Positions 27,502-36,680 of a DNA stretch of 64,000 nucleotides are shown here, piece after piece. The DNA comes from BOG-908 sp965198915 (GTDB taxonomy: Bacteria > Pseudomonadota > Alphaproteobacteria > Acetobacterales > Acetobacteraceae). The stretch lies in NCBI GenBank assembly GCA_965198915.1, contig CBDAQC010000002.1, positions 1,302,001-1,366,000 of the forward strand. The letters are read 5' to 3'. The notes beneath the pieces were generated by a model that saw nothing but the letters and a program-made list of their open reading frames with translations, did not search any database and was not told the origin of the DNA. Made by a program: the position numbers and the translations under genes. The first letter of the stretch is position 1, and each line of letters starts with the position of its first letter.

Positions 27502-30500
27502 ATGGACAGCGCGCTGACCGACGAGACGCTCGCCCCCCTATTCTGGCGCCCGTCCCGCCTGGGCGTGGATAGCGCCTGGTTCGGCCACGTGCCGTTCGCC
27601 CACTGGATCGTGGGCCAGCACCGTCCCGCCAGCATCGTCGAATTGGGCGCGCATAACGGCGTCTCCTACGCGGCGTTCTGCGAGTCCGTCCTGCGCCACC
27701 GCCTAGATGCGCGCGCGCTGGCGATCGACACCTGGCAGGGCGACGAGCATGCCGGCTTCTACGGCGACGACGTGTATGCCGACCTGCAGCTTTTCCACGA
27801 CCAGCGTTACGCGGGTTTCTCGACTCTGCTGCGCACCACCTTCGATGACGCGAGCACGCGCGTGCTGGATGGCAGCATAGACCTGCTGCACATCGACGGG
27901 CGGCACCGCTACGAGGACGTGTCGCATGATTTCGCCACCTGGCTGCCGAAGATGTCGCCCCGCGGCGTGGTCCTGTTCCACGACACCAACGTGCGCGAGC
28001 ACGATTTCGGCGTGTACCGCCTATGGGCGGAGCTGAGCCGCGCGCATCCCTCCTTCGAGTTCCTGCACGGCCACGGGCTGGGCGTGCTGGCGTTGGGCGA
28101 GGCCGGCGGCGGGCTCGCGCAGCTCTGCGCGTTGCAGGATCCGCACGAGATAAACACCGTGCGCGAACGTTTCGCCCTGCTGGGCGAACGCTGGATCGCC
28201 ACGCGTGACCTGCAGCACGCCAGCCGGCGTGAGGCGGCGATGGCGGCCAGGCTGGCGGACGCGCAGGCGGAAGCGGAGTCCGCCCGCGGCTGGGCGGAGA
28301 CCGCGCAAGGCGAGGTGAACAAGTTGTTCCCGATGTATCAGGCGCTGATCGAGACGCATCGCGGCGTGCGCGCGAACTTGGCCCGCGCCCGCTACGACGT
28401 GTCCGCTCGCGAGCGCGACCTGGCGACGCAGGCCGCCGCCCTGCTGGTCCGTGACGCCGAGCTGGCCGCCGCACGGGCCGCGCTGGAGGAGACGCGCGCG
28501 GCACGCGACGCGGCGCATGCGGCGCGCGAGGCCGCCCACATGGCGGCGATACAGGCCGCCAGGATCGCCCTGGCGGACGCCCAGGCCCGCGCGCACGCCG
28601 CGGAGACCGCCCTGGAAGGTGCCCGGGCGCATGCCGCCGCGCTGGTGGAATCGCGCGCGCAGATGCTGTCCTCCACAAGCTGGCGGGTGACGCAGCCGCT
28701 GCGCCGCCTGCGTGGCGGCGGCCGTGCGGAGCCGCCCGCCGTCGAGGTGAGCGTGCCGCCCGCGCCCGTTCCCGTATCAGGGCCCGCCGCCCTCGAGCCC
28801 GCCGACGCGCCGCCGCCCGAGACGGCTGTCGTGGTGCCGACGCCGGAGGCCCCGCCTGTTCCCGCCGAGGAGCCCCAGGCGCAGGCCGCCCAACACCCGA
28901 ACGTGCTGTTCATCAGCGGCGAGGGCCACACGCCTGGCAGCACCTACCGCGTGGAGCGCTACGTGGCGGCCGCGCGCAGCCTGGGCCTGGATGCCGGCTG
29001 GTCAGAAGCCGGTCCGGTAGGCCCGGCCGAGCTGGCAGGCGCCCGCCTGGTTGTGCTGTGGCGCGTGCCCTACAGCACGCATATCGCGGGCATCGTCCAG
29101 GTGGCGCACGAACAGGGTGCGACCGTCATCTTCGATGTGGACGACCTGATGTTCCGCCCGGAGCTCGCCACCATCGAGGTGATCGACGGCATACGTAGCC
29201 AGCGCTTCTCCGAAGTGGACACCCAGGAGTTCTTCCGCCTGATCGGCCGCACCATGCGCGCCTGCGACCTCGTCACCTGCCCCACCGCGGAGCTGGCCCA
29301 CCAGGCGCGGCTGGCTGGCCGGCCGGCCTACGTGCTGCCGAACGGCTTCGACGCCGCCAGCCACGATGCCGCCCGCCGCGCGCATCGCGACTGGCTCAGC
29401 TACGCCGACGACATCGTGCGCATCGGCTATGCCGGCGGCTCGCGCACCCACCAGCGCGATTTCGCCGCCGCCGGACCCGCGATCGCCCGCGTGCTGCGCG
29501 CCCATCCGCAAACCCGGCTGACCCTGTTCCGCGACCCGTCCAGCGGCGAAGGCCTAGTGCTGATCGACGAGTTCGCGGAGTTCGCCGATCTGGCCGATCG
29601 TATCGAATGGCGCGACATGGTCGCCCTCGCCGACCTGCCGGGCGAGATCGCGCGCTTTGCCATCAACATCGCACCCCTGCAGCAGGACAATGTGTTCTGC
29701 GAGGCCAAGAGCGAGCTGAAATTCTTCGAGGCGGCGCTGGCCGGCGTGCCGACGATCGCCTCGCCCACCGGACCGTTCCGCCGCGCCATCGAACACGGCA
29801 CGTCCGGCCTGCTGGCCGCCAGCGAGGACGAGTGGTTCGCCGCGCTGACCAGGCTGGTGGAGAGCCCCGAGGAGCGTGCGCGCCTGGCCCAGGCGGCCTA
29901 CCACGTCTCGCTCGCCCGTTTCGGACCGGAAGCGCGCGCCGAGGCGTTCGCCCTCATGCTGGCGCAGATCGAGGGGGGTGCGTCCGGCGCCGCCGCGTTC
30001 GAGCGGCAGCGCTACCGTGACGCGCTGCCGCCCACGCCGGTGCCCTACGTGCCGCCCGCGCAGACGCTGTTCGAACGTGACGACCTTGGCCATGCGCTGG
30101 TTACCGTCATCGTCCCTGTCTTCAACTACGCCGATTACGTGCCGGAAGCGCTGCAATCGGTGGCGGACCAGACCCTGCGCCTGCTCGACCTGGTAGTGGT
30201 GGAAGACGCCTCCCCGGACGATTCGGCATCCATGGTGCTGGACTGGGTGCGCGCCAATGCCCAGCGGTTCAACCGCGTGCGCGTGCTGCGCCACCGGGAG
30301 AACGCCGGGCTGGGCTTCGCGCGCAATAGCGGTTTCGCCGCCGCCGAGACCCCGTTCGTGCTGCCGCTGGACGCCGACAACCGCCTGCGCCCGGCTGCCT
30401 GCGAAACCCTGCTGCGCCACCTGGCGGACAGCACCGCCGCCTATGCCTACCCCGCGATACAGAAATTCGGCGACTCGGACGAGGTTGTGGGCCGGGCGCC

Positions 30501-30831
30501 CTATTCGGTGCTGCGGCTGCAGCCCGGCAACTACATCGACGCCATGGCGCTGGTGCGCAAATCCGCCTGGGCGCTGGCCGGCGGCTACGACCACGTGCGC
30601 TACGGCTGGGAGGATTTCGACCTGTGGGCACGCATTGCCGAACGCGGCGGCTTCGGCGTCAACGTAGGCGAGATACTGGCGGAGTACCGCGTGCACGACC
30701 GCTCGATGCTGCACACCACCACCGAAAAGCGCGAGCACCGGGAGGCGCTGGCGGAGGACATGGAGCGGCGGCATCCCTGGCTGGACCTGGCGCGCGGAGT
30801 GTCTTCCCTGGCGCGGACGTATCTGAAGTAG
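27502..30831 (+). CDS. Methyltransferase-coiled coil-GT-GT2 fusion protein
   Basis: 1109 residues with four parts. Residues 1-210 form a class I methyltransferase of the Methyltransf_24 type (IVELGAHNGVSYAAF, IDLLHIDGRHRYEDV, GVVLFHDTNV). Residues about 240-395 are a long Ala/Arg/Glu coiled coil ending in SSTSWRVTQPLRRLRGG. A Pro/Glu-rich linker leads to a glycosyltransferase domain (about 470-850; VIFDVDDLMF, CEAKSELKFFEAALAG). The C-terminus (about 865-1109) is a GT2 domain (VTVIVPVFNYADYVPEAL, VVVEDASPDD, LPLDADNRLRP, YGWEDFDLWARIAERG). ATG 27502 follows CGGAGCCC. It probably both methylates and extends a surface glycan; linkages are unknown. Confidence 0.87.
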   Translation: MDSALTDETLAPLFWRPSRLGVDSAWFGHVPFAHWIVGQHRPASIVELGAHNGVSYAAFCESVLRHRLDARALAIDTWQGDEHAGFYGDDVYADLQLFHDQRYAGFSTLLRTTFDDASTRVLDGSIDLLHIDGRHRYEDVSHDFATWLPKMSPRGVVLFHDTNVREHDFGVYRLWAELSRAHPSFEFLHGHGLGVLALGEAGGGLAQLCALQDPHEINTVRERFALLGERWIATRDLQHASRREAAMAARLADAQAEAESARGWAETAQGEVNKLFPMYQALIETHRGVRANLARARYDVSARERDLATQAAALLVRDAELAAARAALEETRAARDAAHAAREAAHMAAIQAARIALADAQARAHAAETALEGARAHAAALVESRAQMLSSTSWRVTQPLRRLRGGGRAEPPAVEVSVPPAPVPVSGPAALEPADAPPPETAVVVPTPEAPPVPAEEPQAQAAQHPNVLFISGEGHTPGSTYRVERYVAAARSLGLDAGWSEAGPVGPAELAGARLVVLWRVPYSTHIAGIVQVAHEQGATVIFDVDDLMFRPELATIEVIDGIRSQRFSEVDTQEFFRLIGRTMRACDLVTCPTAELAHQARLAGRPAYVLPNGFDAASHDAARRAHRDWLSYADDIVRIGYAGGSRTHQRDFAAAGPAIARVLRAHPQTRLTLFRDPSSGEGLVLIDEFAEFADLADRIEWRDMVALADLPGEIARFAINIAPLQQDNVFCEAKSELKFFEAALAGVPTIASPTGPFRRAIEHGTSGLLAASEDEWFAALTRLVESPEERARLAQAAYHVSLARFGPEARAEAFALMLAQIEGGASGAAAFERQRYRDALPPTPVPYVPPAQTLFERDDLGHALVTVIVPVFNYADYVPEALQSVADQTLRLLDLVVVEDASPDDSASMVLDWVRANAQRFNRVRVLRHRENAGLGFARNSGFAAAETPFVLPLDADNRLRPAACETLLRHLADSTAAYAYPAIQKFGDSDEVVGRAPYSVLRLQPGNYIDAMALVRKSAWALAGGYDHVRYGWEDFDLWARIAERGGFGVNVGEILAEYRVHDRSMLHTTTEKREHREALAEDMERRHPWLDLARGVSSLARTYLK

Positions 30832-30854
30832 GCGGGAACACACGAGTTCCTGGC

Positions 30855-30905
30855 AGCAAGGAAGGCCTTCTTTAGCGAGAGCAAGAGGCAAAAAGCTTTT
30901 GTCCG
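30855..30905. repeat. Family B half-element, copy 6 left arm
   Basis: GCAAGGAAGGCCTTCTTT, a disrupted hairpin (TAGCGAGAGCAAGAGG), then CAAAAAGCTTTTGTCC. Its likely right arm lies beyond the tautomerase gene at about 31387-31432. Confidence 0.7.
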
Positions 30906-30958
30906 CGCTGTCGCGGATCGTACGACGCGCGCGCCATACTTAGTAGTGGAGACAGATC

Positions 30959-31351
30959 ATGCCGCTTGTGAGGATCGACGTCAGCAAGACTGCCAGCTCC
31001 GCCCTCGTCCGCGTCATCGGCGACGCCGTCTATGATGCGATGACAGCGCTCGCCGGCGTGCCCTTGCATGACAAGTTCCAGATCGTCACCCGGCACGAGC
31101 GCGACGAACTGGTGTTCCCGGCCGATGGCTATCTCGGCATCGAATACTCGGCCGAGATCATTTTCATACAGGTGACCTGGGTGGGCGGCCGTTCGACAGA
31201 GGTCAAGAAGGCGTTCTACAGGAGCGTCGCCAGCACGATCGCCGAAAAAGCCGGCTTGCGGGCGCAGGATGTCTTCATCAGCCTGGTGGATTCCGGTCGA
31301 GAGGACTGGTCGTTCGGCAATGGCGAGATGCAATACGCGCCGAAAAGCTGA
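30959..31351 (+). CDS. Tautomerase superfamily protein
   Basis: 130 residues. The N-terminus MPLVRIDV puts Pro at position 2, the catalytic base of tautomerase enzymes after Met removal. The repeated beta-alpha-beta pattern and C-terminal VFISLVDSGREDWSFGNGE match the roughly 130-residue tautomerase family that includes malonate semialdehyde decarboxylase-like proteins. The substrate cannot be read. The ATG has GTGGAG eight bases upstream. It has no functional neighbours: it sits alone between a glycan gene and the alpha-2-macroglobulin gene, with half-copies of repeat family B on either side. Confidence 0.85.
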   Translation: MPLVRIDVSKTASSALVRVIGDAVYDAMTALAGVPLHDKFQIVTRHERDELVFPADGYLGIEYSAEIIFIQVTWVGGRSTEVKKAFYRSVASTIAEKAGLRAQDVFISLVDSGREDWSFGNGEMQYAPKS

Positions 31352-31386
31352 ACGGTGCGATAGTGTAACGCGCCGGCCGCAGGACG

Positions 31387-31432
31387 GAAGTTTCGTGGTC
31401 CTTGTGCAGAAAGGACTGCCGGCTTGCCTGCC
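31387..31432. repeat. Degenerate right arm of family B (copy 6)
   Basis: AAGTTTCGTGGTCCTTGTGC and AGAAAGGACTGCC match a right arm with GTCC/GGAC closing pairs but a damaged stem, then GGCTTGCC. Together with 30855-30905 it brackets the tautomerase gene. Confidence 0.5.
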
Positions 31433-31518
31433 GCCCCGCTTCCCGGACAATTGCCGCCCGCCTAAGCTGCCGGAGACATCGCCCGCCGAACATCCGGGCG
31501 CATGGATCGGGGTCCGGC

Positions 31519-34500
31519 ATGCGCGTGCTTCCACTCATCCTGGCAACCAGCCTGGCCTCCGCCGCTGCCGGCTTCCTCGCCGGCCGGGCAATCCCGCCGG
31601 CGCGCCAGACCAGCTTCGCCGTGCGAGGCAATGTGGCCGCGATGCCGCCACCCGCGTCCAGCGGCATCGCCGTCCGTCCAGCTAGCGGCCCCCGCGCACC
31701 GGCCGAGCCGGCGGCGGCCCCTAGCGGGGTGCGCGCGCTCAATATCCAGCGTGTGGCACTCGATGCCAAAGGCAACAAGGCGCAGGCCTGCCTGGTGTTC
31801 AGCCTGCCGATCTCGACCGCGCCCGACTTCCATCCTGCGGACTACCTGCGCATCGAGCCGGCGATACGCCCCGCATTGCAGGTCCAGGGTGAGCGGCTGT
31901 GCATCGGCGGCCTGGCTTTCGGCGTCACCTACCAGGCGACCGTCCTCGCCGGCCTGCCTGGCGCGGATGGCTCGCGCAAGCTGGCCGACGAAACGCTGCC
32001 GCTCAGCCTGGGCGACCTGCCGTCCACCACCGACTTCGCCGATGACGGCTTCATCCTGTCGCGTGACACCGCGCACGGCCTGCCAATCGCCACGGTGAAT
32101 GTGGCGCATGTGCACATGCGCGTGGAACGCATCACTGACCGTGTGCTGGTGCGCACCCATCTCGGCGCGGATTACAGCGACAACAACCCGGACTACGATT
32201 CGTCGTCCGGCAGGCCGGTGGACACGCTCGGCGTATCGGTGTGGGAGGGCGACCTGACTGTGAAAGGCGCCCGCAACGAGAAGGTGACCACCGCCTTTCC
32301 CCTGGGCCAGGTGCTGCCGCACCGTCTGCCTGGCGCATACCGTATCAGCCTGCTGACCAAGCAGACGGAGGGCGAGAGCAGCCCCAGCCAGGACTGGCAG
32401 GTCGCCGGCACACGCTGGGTGTTCGACACCGACCTCATGCTCACCACCCATCGGGGTGCGGACGGGCTGCACGTCTTCGTCCGCTCGCTTGCCACCGCCA
32501 GCCCGGTGACCGGCGCCGAAATATCCCTGCTCGCCGCCAACAACGACGAGCTTGCGCGCATCGCCACCAACGTGAACGGCGAGGCGGTGTTCGGCGCCGG
32601 CCTGCTGCGCGGCACGCAGGGCCTGACACCGCGCATGGTGATGGCCTATGCCGGCGACGATTTCACCGCCTTGCAGCTCGACAAGCCGGGCTTCGACTTC
32701 TCCGACCGCGGCGTGGAGGGCCGGCCCGATCCCGGCCCGGTGGACGGCTACCTGTATACCGATCGCGGCATCTACCGGCCCGGCGAGACGATACAGCTCG
32801 GCACCATCGTGCGGGACGGCCTGGCGCGGCCGTTGCCGGAGGGCCAGGCGGTCAGCGTGGTGCTGCACCGGCCGGACGGCGTGGAAGCCTTGCGCACGCG
32901 CCTGGTGCCGAACGCGGCGGGCGTGGCGGTGCAGGCGCTCCCGCTCGGCAGCACCGCGCCGCGCGGCACCTGGCGGCTGGAGGAGATGCTGGCCGGGACC
33001 AAGACGGTGATCGGCACGCTCGAGGTGCAGGTGCAGGATTTCGTGCCGAACCGCCTGGCGGTGGAGCTGACCCCGCGCAGCCCGCGCATCACCCCGACCA
33101 CGCCCGCCGTGATCGACGTCGCCAGCCGCTACCTTTACGGCGCGCCGGCCGCAAACCTGCAGGTCTCCGCCAATGTGCAGCTGCAGCGTGACACGGAGCC
33201 GGTGGCCGAGCCCGGCTGGGTGTTCGGCCGCGCCGACGAGCAGCTCAATGCCGAGGCGCAGGACATCGACGGCCCTGCCACGGACGCGCAGGGCCACGCC
33301 GCGCTGACGATCGACGCCGCCGCACTGAAACCGCCAAAGACCAGCGCGCCGCTGCGCGCGGACATCGACGTCTCCGTGGCGGAGCCGGGCGGCCGGGCGA
33401 CGGAGAGCCGCACGACGCTGAAGCTGGCGACCCGGGACGTGCTGCTGGGCCTGCGCGCGCCCAACGCGGAGGGCCTGCTCGCGGAGGACCACGCGAGCGC
33501 GGTTGCGGCCGCGGCCTTCGCGCCGGACGGCACGCGCCTGGCGCGCACGGTGGCGTTCCGGCTGGTGGAGCAGGTGACCGAGTTCAACTACTTCGCGGTG
33601 GACGGGCGCTGGGAGTGGAAGAGCTCCACCCATGACCGGCCGGTGACCTTCGGCTCGCTGGACGTGCCGGCAGCCGAGGGCGGCGGGCAGATCGGCCTGC
33701 CGCCGCTGCAATGGGGCACCTACCGGCTGGAAGTCACCGAACAGGGCAAGCCGGACGGCGCGTTCACATTGCTGATCCTGCATGTGGGATATGACGGCGG
33801 CACCGGCACCGAGCCCAGCCCGGAGCGCGTGGCCGTCAGCTTGCGCGGCGCGGCGCCGGCGGCGGGGCAGGACGCCACGCTGCACGTCAAGCCGCCCTTC
33901 GCCGGCCAGATGCTGATCACGGTGGAGAACAGCCGCGTGCTGGCCGTGCAGACCGCCAGCATCCCGGCCGAGGGTGCGGACGTCACCGTGCACGCCGATG
34001 CCGGCTGGGGCGTGGGCGCCTACGTTATGGCCAGCGTGTACCGCCCGTCCGGCCAGGCCTCCGGCCATGCGCCGGTGCGTGCGGTGGGGCTGGCCTACGT
34101 GAAGGTGGATGCCTCGGCGCGCACGATAGGCGTGGCGCTGGCAACACCCGCCGTGCTGCGGCCGCGCACGCATCTGGACCTGCCGGTTACCGTCTCCGGC
34201 GCCGCCGCGCATGGCCAGGTCTGGCTGACCCTGGCCGCGGTGGACGAGGGCATACTGGACCTGACCCGGTTCGCCAGCCCCGACCCGGCCGACCACTATT
34301 TCGGCAAGCGCCGCCTGGCGGTGGACGTGCGCGACGACTACGCGCACCTGATCGACGGCAACGGCGCCGCCGCCGGCGAGATACGCGCCGGCGGCGACCT
34401 GGACGGCGCCGGTTTGACCGTGGTGCCGACGCGCACCACCGCGCTGTTCAGCGGCCTGGTGGCGGTGGGCGCGGACGGCCACGCCACCGTGCCGATCGAC

Positions 34501-36537
34501 CTGCCGGACTTCACCGGCGGCCTGCGCCTGATGGCGGTGGCGGTCAGCGAGGCGGGGTTCGGGCACGCCGAACGGCAGGTGCCGGTGCGTGACCCGGTTG
34601 TGGCGCAGATCAGCCTGCCGCGCTTCCTGGCGCCAGGCGACGAGGCCCGCATGACCCTGCTGGCCCATAACGTGGAGGCGGCCGCCGGCACCTTCCACAT
34701 CCACCTCACCGCCGAAGGCGCGCTCGGCATGCAGCCGGCCGATGACGACATCCACCTCGACGCCGGCCAGGCCGTGGTGCGCACCTATCCCCTCGCCGGC
34801 GGCGCGGTCGGCACCGGCCAGGTGGTGCTGACGCTCACCGGTCCCAATCCTTCTGGCGGAGCCGGCCTGAACATTACCCATGACTGGCCGATGGAAGTTC
34901 GCACGCCGTTCCAGTCCGTGACTCTGGTGAGCAAGGCGGAGCAGGCGCCCGGCGAGACGGCCACGCTGTCGGCCGGGCTGGCCGCCGGCCTGGTGCCGCA
35001 GGGGGCCACCCTGCGCGCTAGCTTCTCCAACATCGGCAACATAGACCTGCCCGGCCTGCTCGCGGCACTCGACGAGTATCCGTTCGGCTGCTCCGAACAG
35101 CTCGTCAGCCGTGCGATGCCGCTGATCTACGTGGAGCAGGAAGCCAGACTGGTGGGCAGTGCCGTGCCGCCCGATCTGCGCTTTCGCGTGCAGGACGCGG
35201 TGGACAAGCTGCTGGAACGCCAGGACGACAGCGGCGCCTTCGGCCTGTGGCGTGCCGGCGACGCCGAGGCCGAGCCCTTTCTGGGCGCCATGATCGCCGA
35301 CTTCCTCACTCGCGCGCAGGCTCATGGCTACACGGTACCGCAGGACGCGCTGGCCAGCGCGCTGCGCGTGCTGACCCAGTCCAGCCCGGACGGCTACCAG
35401 CTCCACCGCTTCTGGTTCCTGACCGACAAGCCGGGCGAGGCCGACGACGCGGTCCTACGCGCTGGCCGCGCCTACACGCTTCTGCTGGCGGCGCGCACCG
35501 GTCAGGCGGATGCCGCGGATCTGCGCTACATGCACGACAACGACATCGATCGCATGGAGCCGCTCGGCCAGGCGCAGCTTGCCGCCGGTCTGGCCATGCT
35601 GGGCGACCATCCGCGCGCCGTGCACGCCTTCGACCTGGCCGAGGCTGGCCTGCCGCGCGAGCGCGACGACTTTGCTTGGCGCCTCGGCGACTTCTACCGC
35701 ACCAGGGTGCGCGACACCGCGGCGATGGTCTCGCTGGCCGCCGAAATCGGCGACCGTCCCCGTGTCCGCCGGCTGCTGGCCGCGCTGGACGGCCTGGACA
35801 CTCGCACGGAGGGGCTGAGCACGCAGCAGCAGGGCTGGCTGGTGATAGCTGCCGGCGTGCTGCTGGAACGCGCCGGGCCGGCCAGCGTGTCGGTCGACGG
35901 CACGGCGCAGCCGCCAGCCGCCGTGGTCAGCCTGATTCGGGACGTGGCTGGTCTGCATGATCTGGCGGTGCAGAACACCGGCACGCATCCGCTGACCCGC
36001 ATCGTGGCCGTGCGCGGCCTGCCGACCAGCGCGCCGCCGCCTGCCGCCAGCCACGTCACCATCACCAAGACGGTAACGGCGGCCGACGGCAGCGCCGTCG
36101 ATCTCGGCCACCTGATGCAGAACCAGCGCCTTGTCGTGCACCTGTCCGGCGACGTGGATGACGATGCATACCACCAATCGATGCTGGTCGATCCGCTGCC
36201 GGCGGGCTTCGAGATCGAGCGCGTGGTGACGCCGTCCACGAAAACCGAGGCGAACGGCCTGCCCTGGCTGGGCGACATAACGCCCACCCGCATCGCCGAG
36301 AAGCGCGACGACCGCTTCATGGCGGCGGTGGATTTCGGCCGCGTATCGGCAAACATGGATGACGACGCCGACAAGAAGGACGCGCCTGACCCCGCGCATT
36401 TCAACCTGGCCTATGTGGTGCGTGTCGTCTCGCCCGGGCGGTTCGTGCTGCCGGCGGCGAGCATACGCGACATGTACCGGCCCGACGTGCAGGCGCGCAC
36501 GGGAGTGGGGTCGGTGACGGTTGCGGTCAGCAAGTAA
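31519..36537 (+). CDS. Bacterial alpha-2-macroglobulin with thioester motif
   Basis: 1672 residues, a periplasmic protease trap. An N-terminal hydrophobic segment (VLPLILATSLASAAAGFLAG) is a signal or anchor; no lipobox Cys is seen. MG2-type domains (DGYLYTDRGIYRPGETIQLG) are followed by the bait region, the conserved A2M segment (TTALFSGLVAVGADG, VPIDLPDFTGGLRLMAVAVS) and the thioester site C1191-S-E-Q1194 in YPFGCSEQL. A TED helical domain and a receptor-like C-terminus follow. It is immediately upstream of a PBP1C gene, the classic yfhM-pbpC pairing. It may protect the envelope when the wall is breached, for example under T6SS attack. ATG 31519 is preferred because it starts the signal; the open frame extends to 31402. 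Confidence 0.93.
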   Translation: MRVLPLILATSLASAAAGFLAGRAIPPARQTSFAVRGNVAAMPPPASSGIAVRPASGPRAPAEPAAAPSGVRALNIQRVALDAKGNKAQACLVFSLPISTAPDFHPADYLRIEPAIRPALQVQGERLCIGGLAFGVTYQATVLAGLPGADGSRKLADETLPLSLGDLPSTTDFADDGFILSRDTAHGLPIATVNVAHVHMRVERITDRVLVRTHLGADYSDNNPDYDSSSGRPVDTLGVSVWEGDLTVKGARNEKVTTAFPLGQVLPHRLPGAYRISLLTKQTEGESSPSQDWQVAGTRWVFDTDLMLTTHRGADGLHVFVRSLATASPVTGAEISLLAANNDELARIATNVNGEAVFGAGLLRGTQGLTPRMVMAYAGDDFTALQLDKPGFDFSDRGVEGRPDPGPVDGYLYTDRGIYRPGETIQLGTIVRDGLARPLPEGQAVSVVLHRPDGVEALRTRLVPNAAGVAVQALPLGSTAPRGTWRLEEMLAGTKTVIGTLEVQVQDFVPNRLAVELTPRSPRITPTTPAVIDVASRYLYGAPAANLQVSANVQLQRDTEPVAEPGWVFGRADEQLNAEAQDIDGPATDAQGHAALTIDAAALKPPKTSAPLRADIDVSVAEPGGRATESRTTLKLATRDVLLGLRAPNAEGLLAEDHASAVAAAAFAPDGTRLARTVAFRLVEQVTEFNYFAVDGRWEWKSSTHDRPVTFGSLDVPAAEGGGQIGLPPLQWGTYRLEVTEQGKPDGAFTLLILHVGYDGGTGTEPSPERVAVSLRGAAPAAGQDATLHVKPPFAGQMLITVENSRVLAVQTASIPAEGADVTVHADAGWGVGAYVMASVYRPSGQASGHAPVRAVGLAYVKVDASARTIGVALATPAVLRPRTHLDLPVTVSGAAAHGQVWLTLAAVDEGILDLTRFASPDPADHYFGKRRLAVDVRDDYAHLIDGNGAAAGEIRAGGDLDGAGLTVVPTRTTALFSGLVAVGADGHATVPIDLPDFTGGLRLMAVAVSEAGFGHAERQVPVRDPVVAQISLPRFLAPGDEARMTLLAHNVEAAAGTFHIHLTAEGALGMQPADDDIHLDAGQAVVRTYPLAGGAVGTGQVVLTLTGPNPSGGAGLNITHDWPMEVRTPFQSVTLVSKAEQAPGETATLSAGLAAGLVPQGATLRASFSNIGNIDLPGLLAALDEYPFGCSEQLVSRAMPLIYVEQEARLVGSAVPPDLRFRVQDAVDKLLERQDDSGAFGLWRAGDAEAEPFLGAMIADFLTRAQAHGYTVPQDALASALRVLTQSSPDGYQLHRFWFLTDKPGEADDAVLRAGRAYTLLLAARTGQADAADLRYMHDNDIDRMEPLGQAQLAAGLAMLGDHPRAVHAFDLAEAGLPRERDDFAWRLGDFYRTRVRDTAAMVSLAAEIGDRPRVRRLLAALDGLDTRTEGLSTQQQGWLVIAAGVLLERAGPASVSVDGTAQPPAAVVSLIRDVAGLHDLAVQNTGTHPLTRIVAVRGLPTSAPPPAASHVTITKTVTAADGSAVDLGHLMQNQRLVVHLSGDVDDDAYHQSMLVDPLPAGFEIERVVTPSTKTEANGLPWLGDITPTRIAEKRDDRFMAAVDFGRVSANMDDDADKKDAPDPAHFNLAYVVRVVSPGRFVLPAASIRDMYRPDVQARTGVGSVTVAVSK

Positions 36538-36680
36538 GCAAGGCCTTCTTTTTTGAAAAAGAAACCATTGCTACCCGCATTTGCAGCGCGTCGCCGTTTC
36601 CGGGAAAATCCGGCTGCCGCACATGCGGGGAGACATAAGTTTTTTGGTTCTTTTGTTCAAAAAAGAACTGCTTCCTTTCT
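36535..36680. repeat. Family B inverted repeat, copy 7 (both arms)
   Basis: Left arm: GCAAGGCCTTCTTTTTTGAA with an imperfect stem, no clear CAAAAAACTTTTG, then CCCGCATTTGCAGCGCG. Right arm: CACATGCGGGGAGACATAAG, TTTTTTGG, a hairpin with GTTC/GAAC closing pairs, TGCTTCC. It lies between the alpha-2-macroglobulin gene and pbpC and overlaps the only open N-terminal frame of pbpC. Confidence 0.8.

Noticed and set aside
31462..35406. A 1314-codon open frame on the minus strand
   Set aside because: It is the antisense of the alpha-2-macroglobulin gene; its Arg/His/Gly-rich translation shows no domain and results from high GC with few stops.
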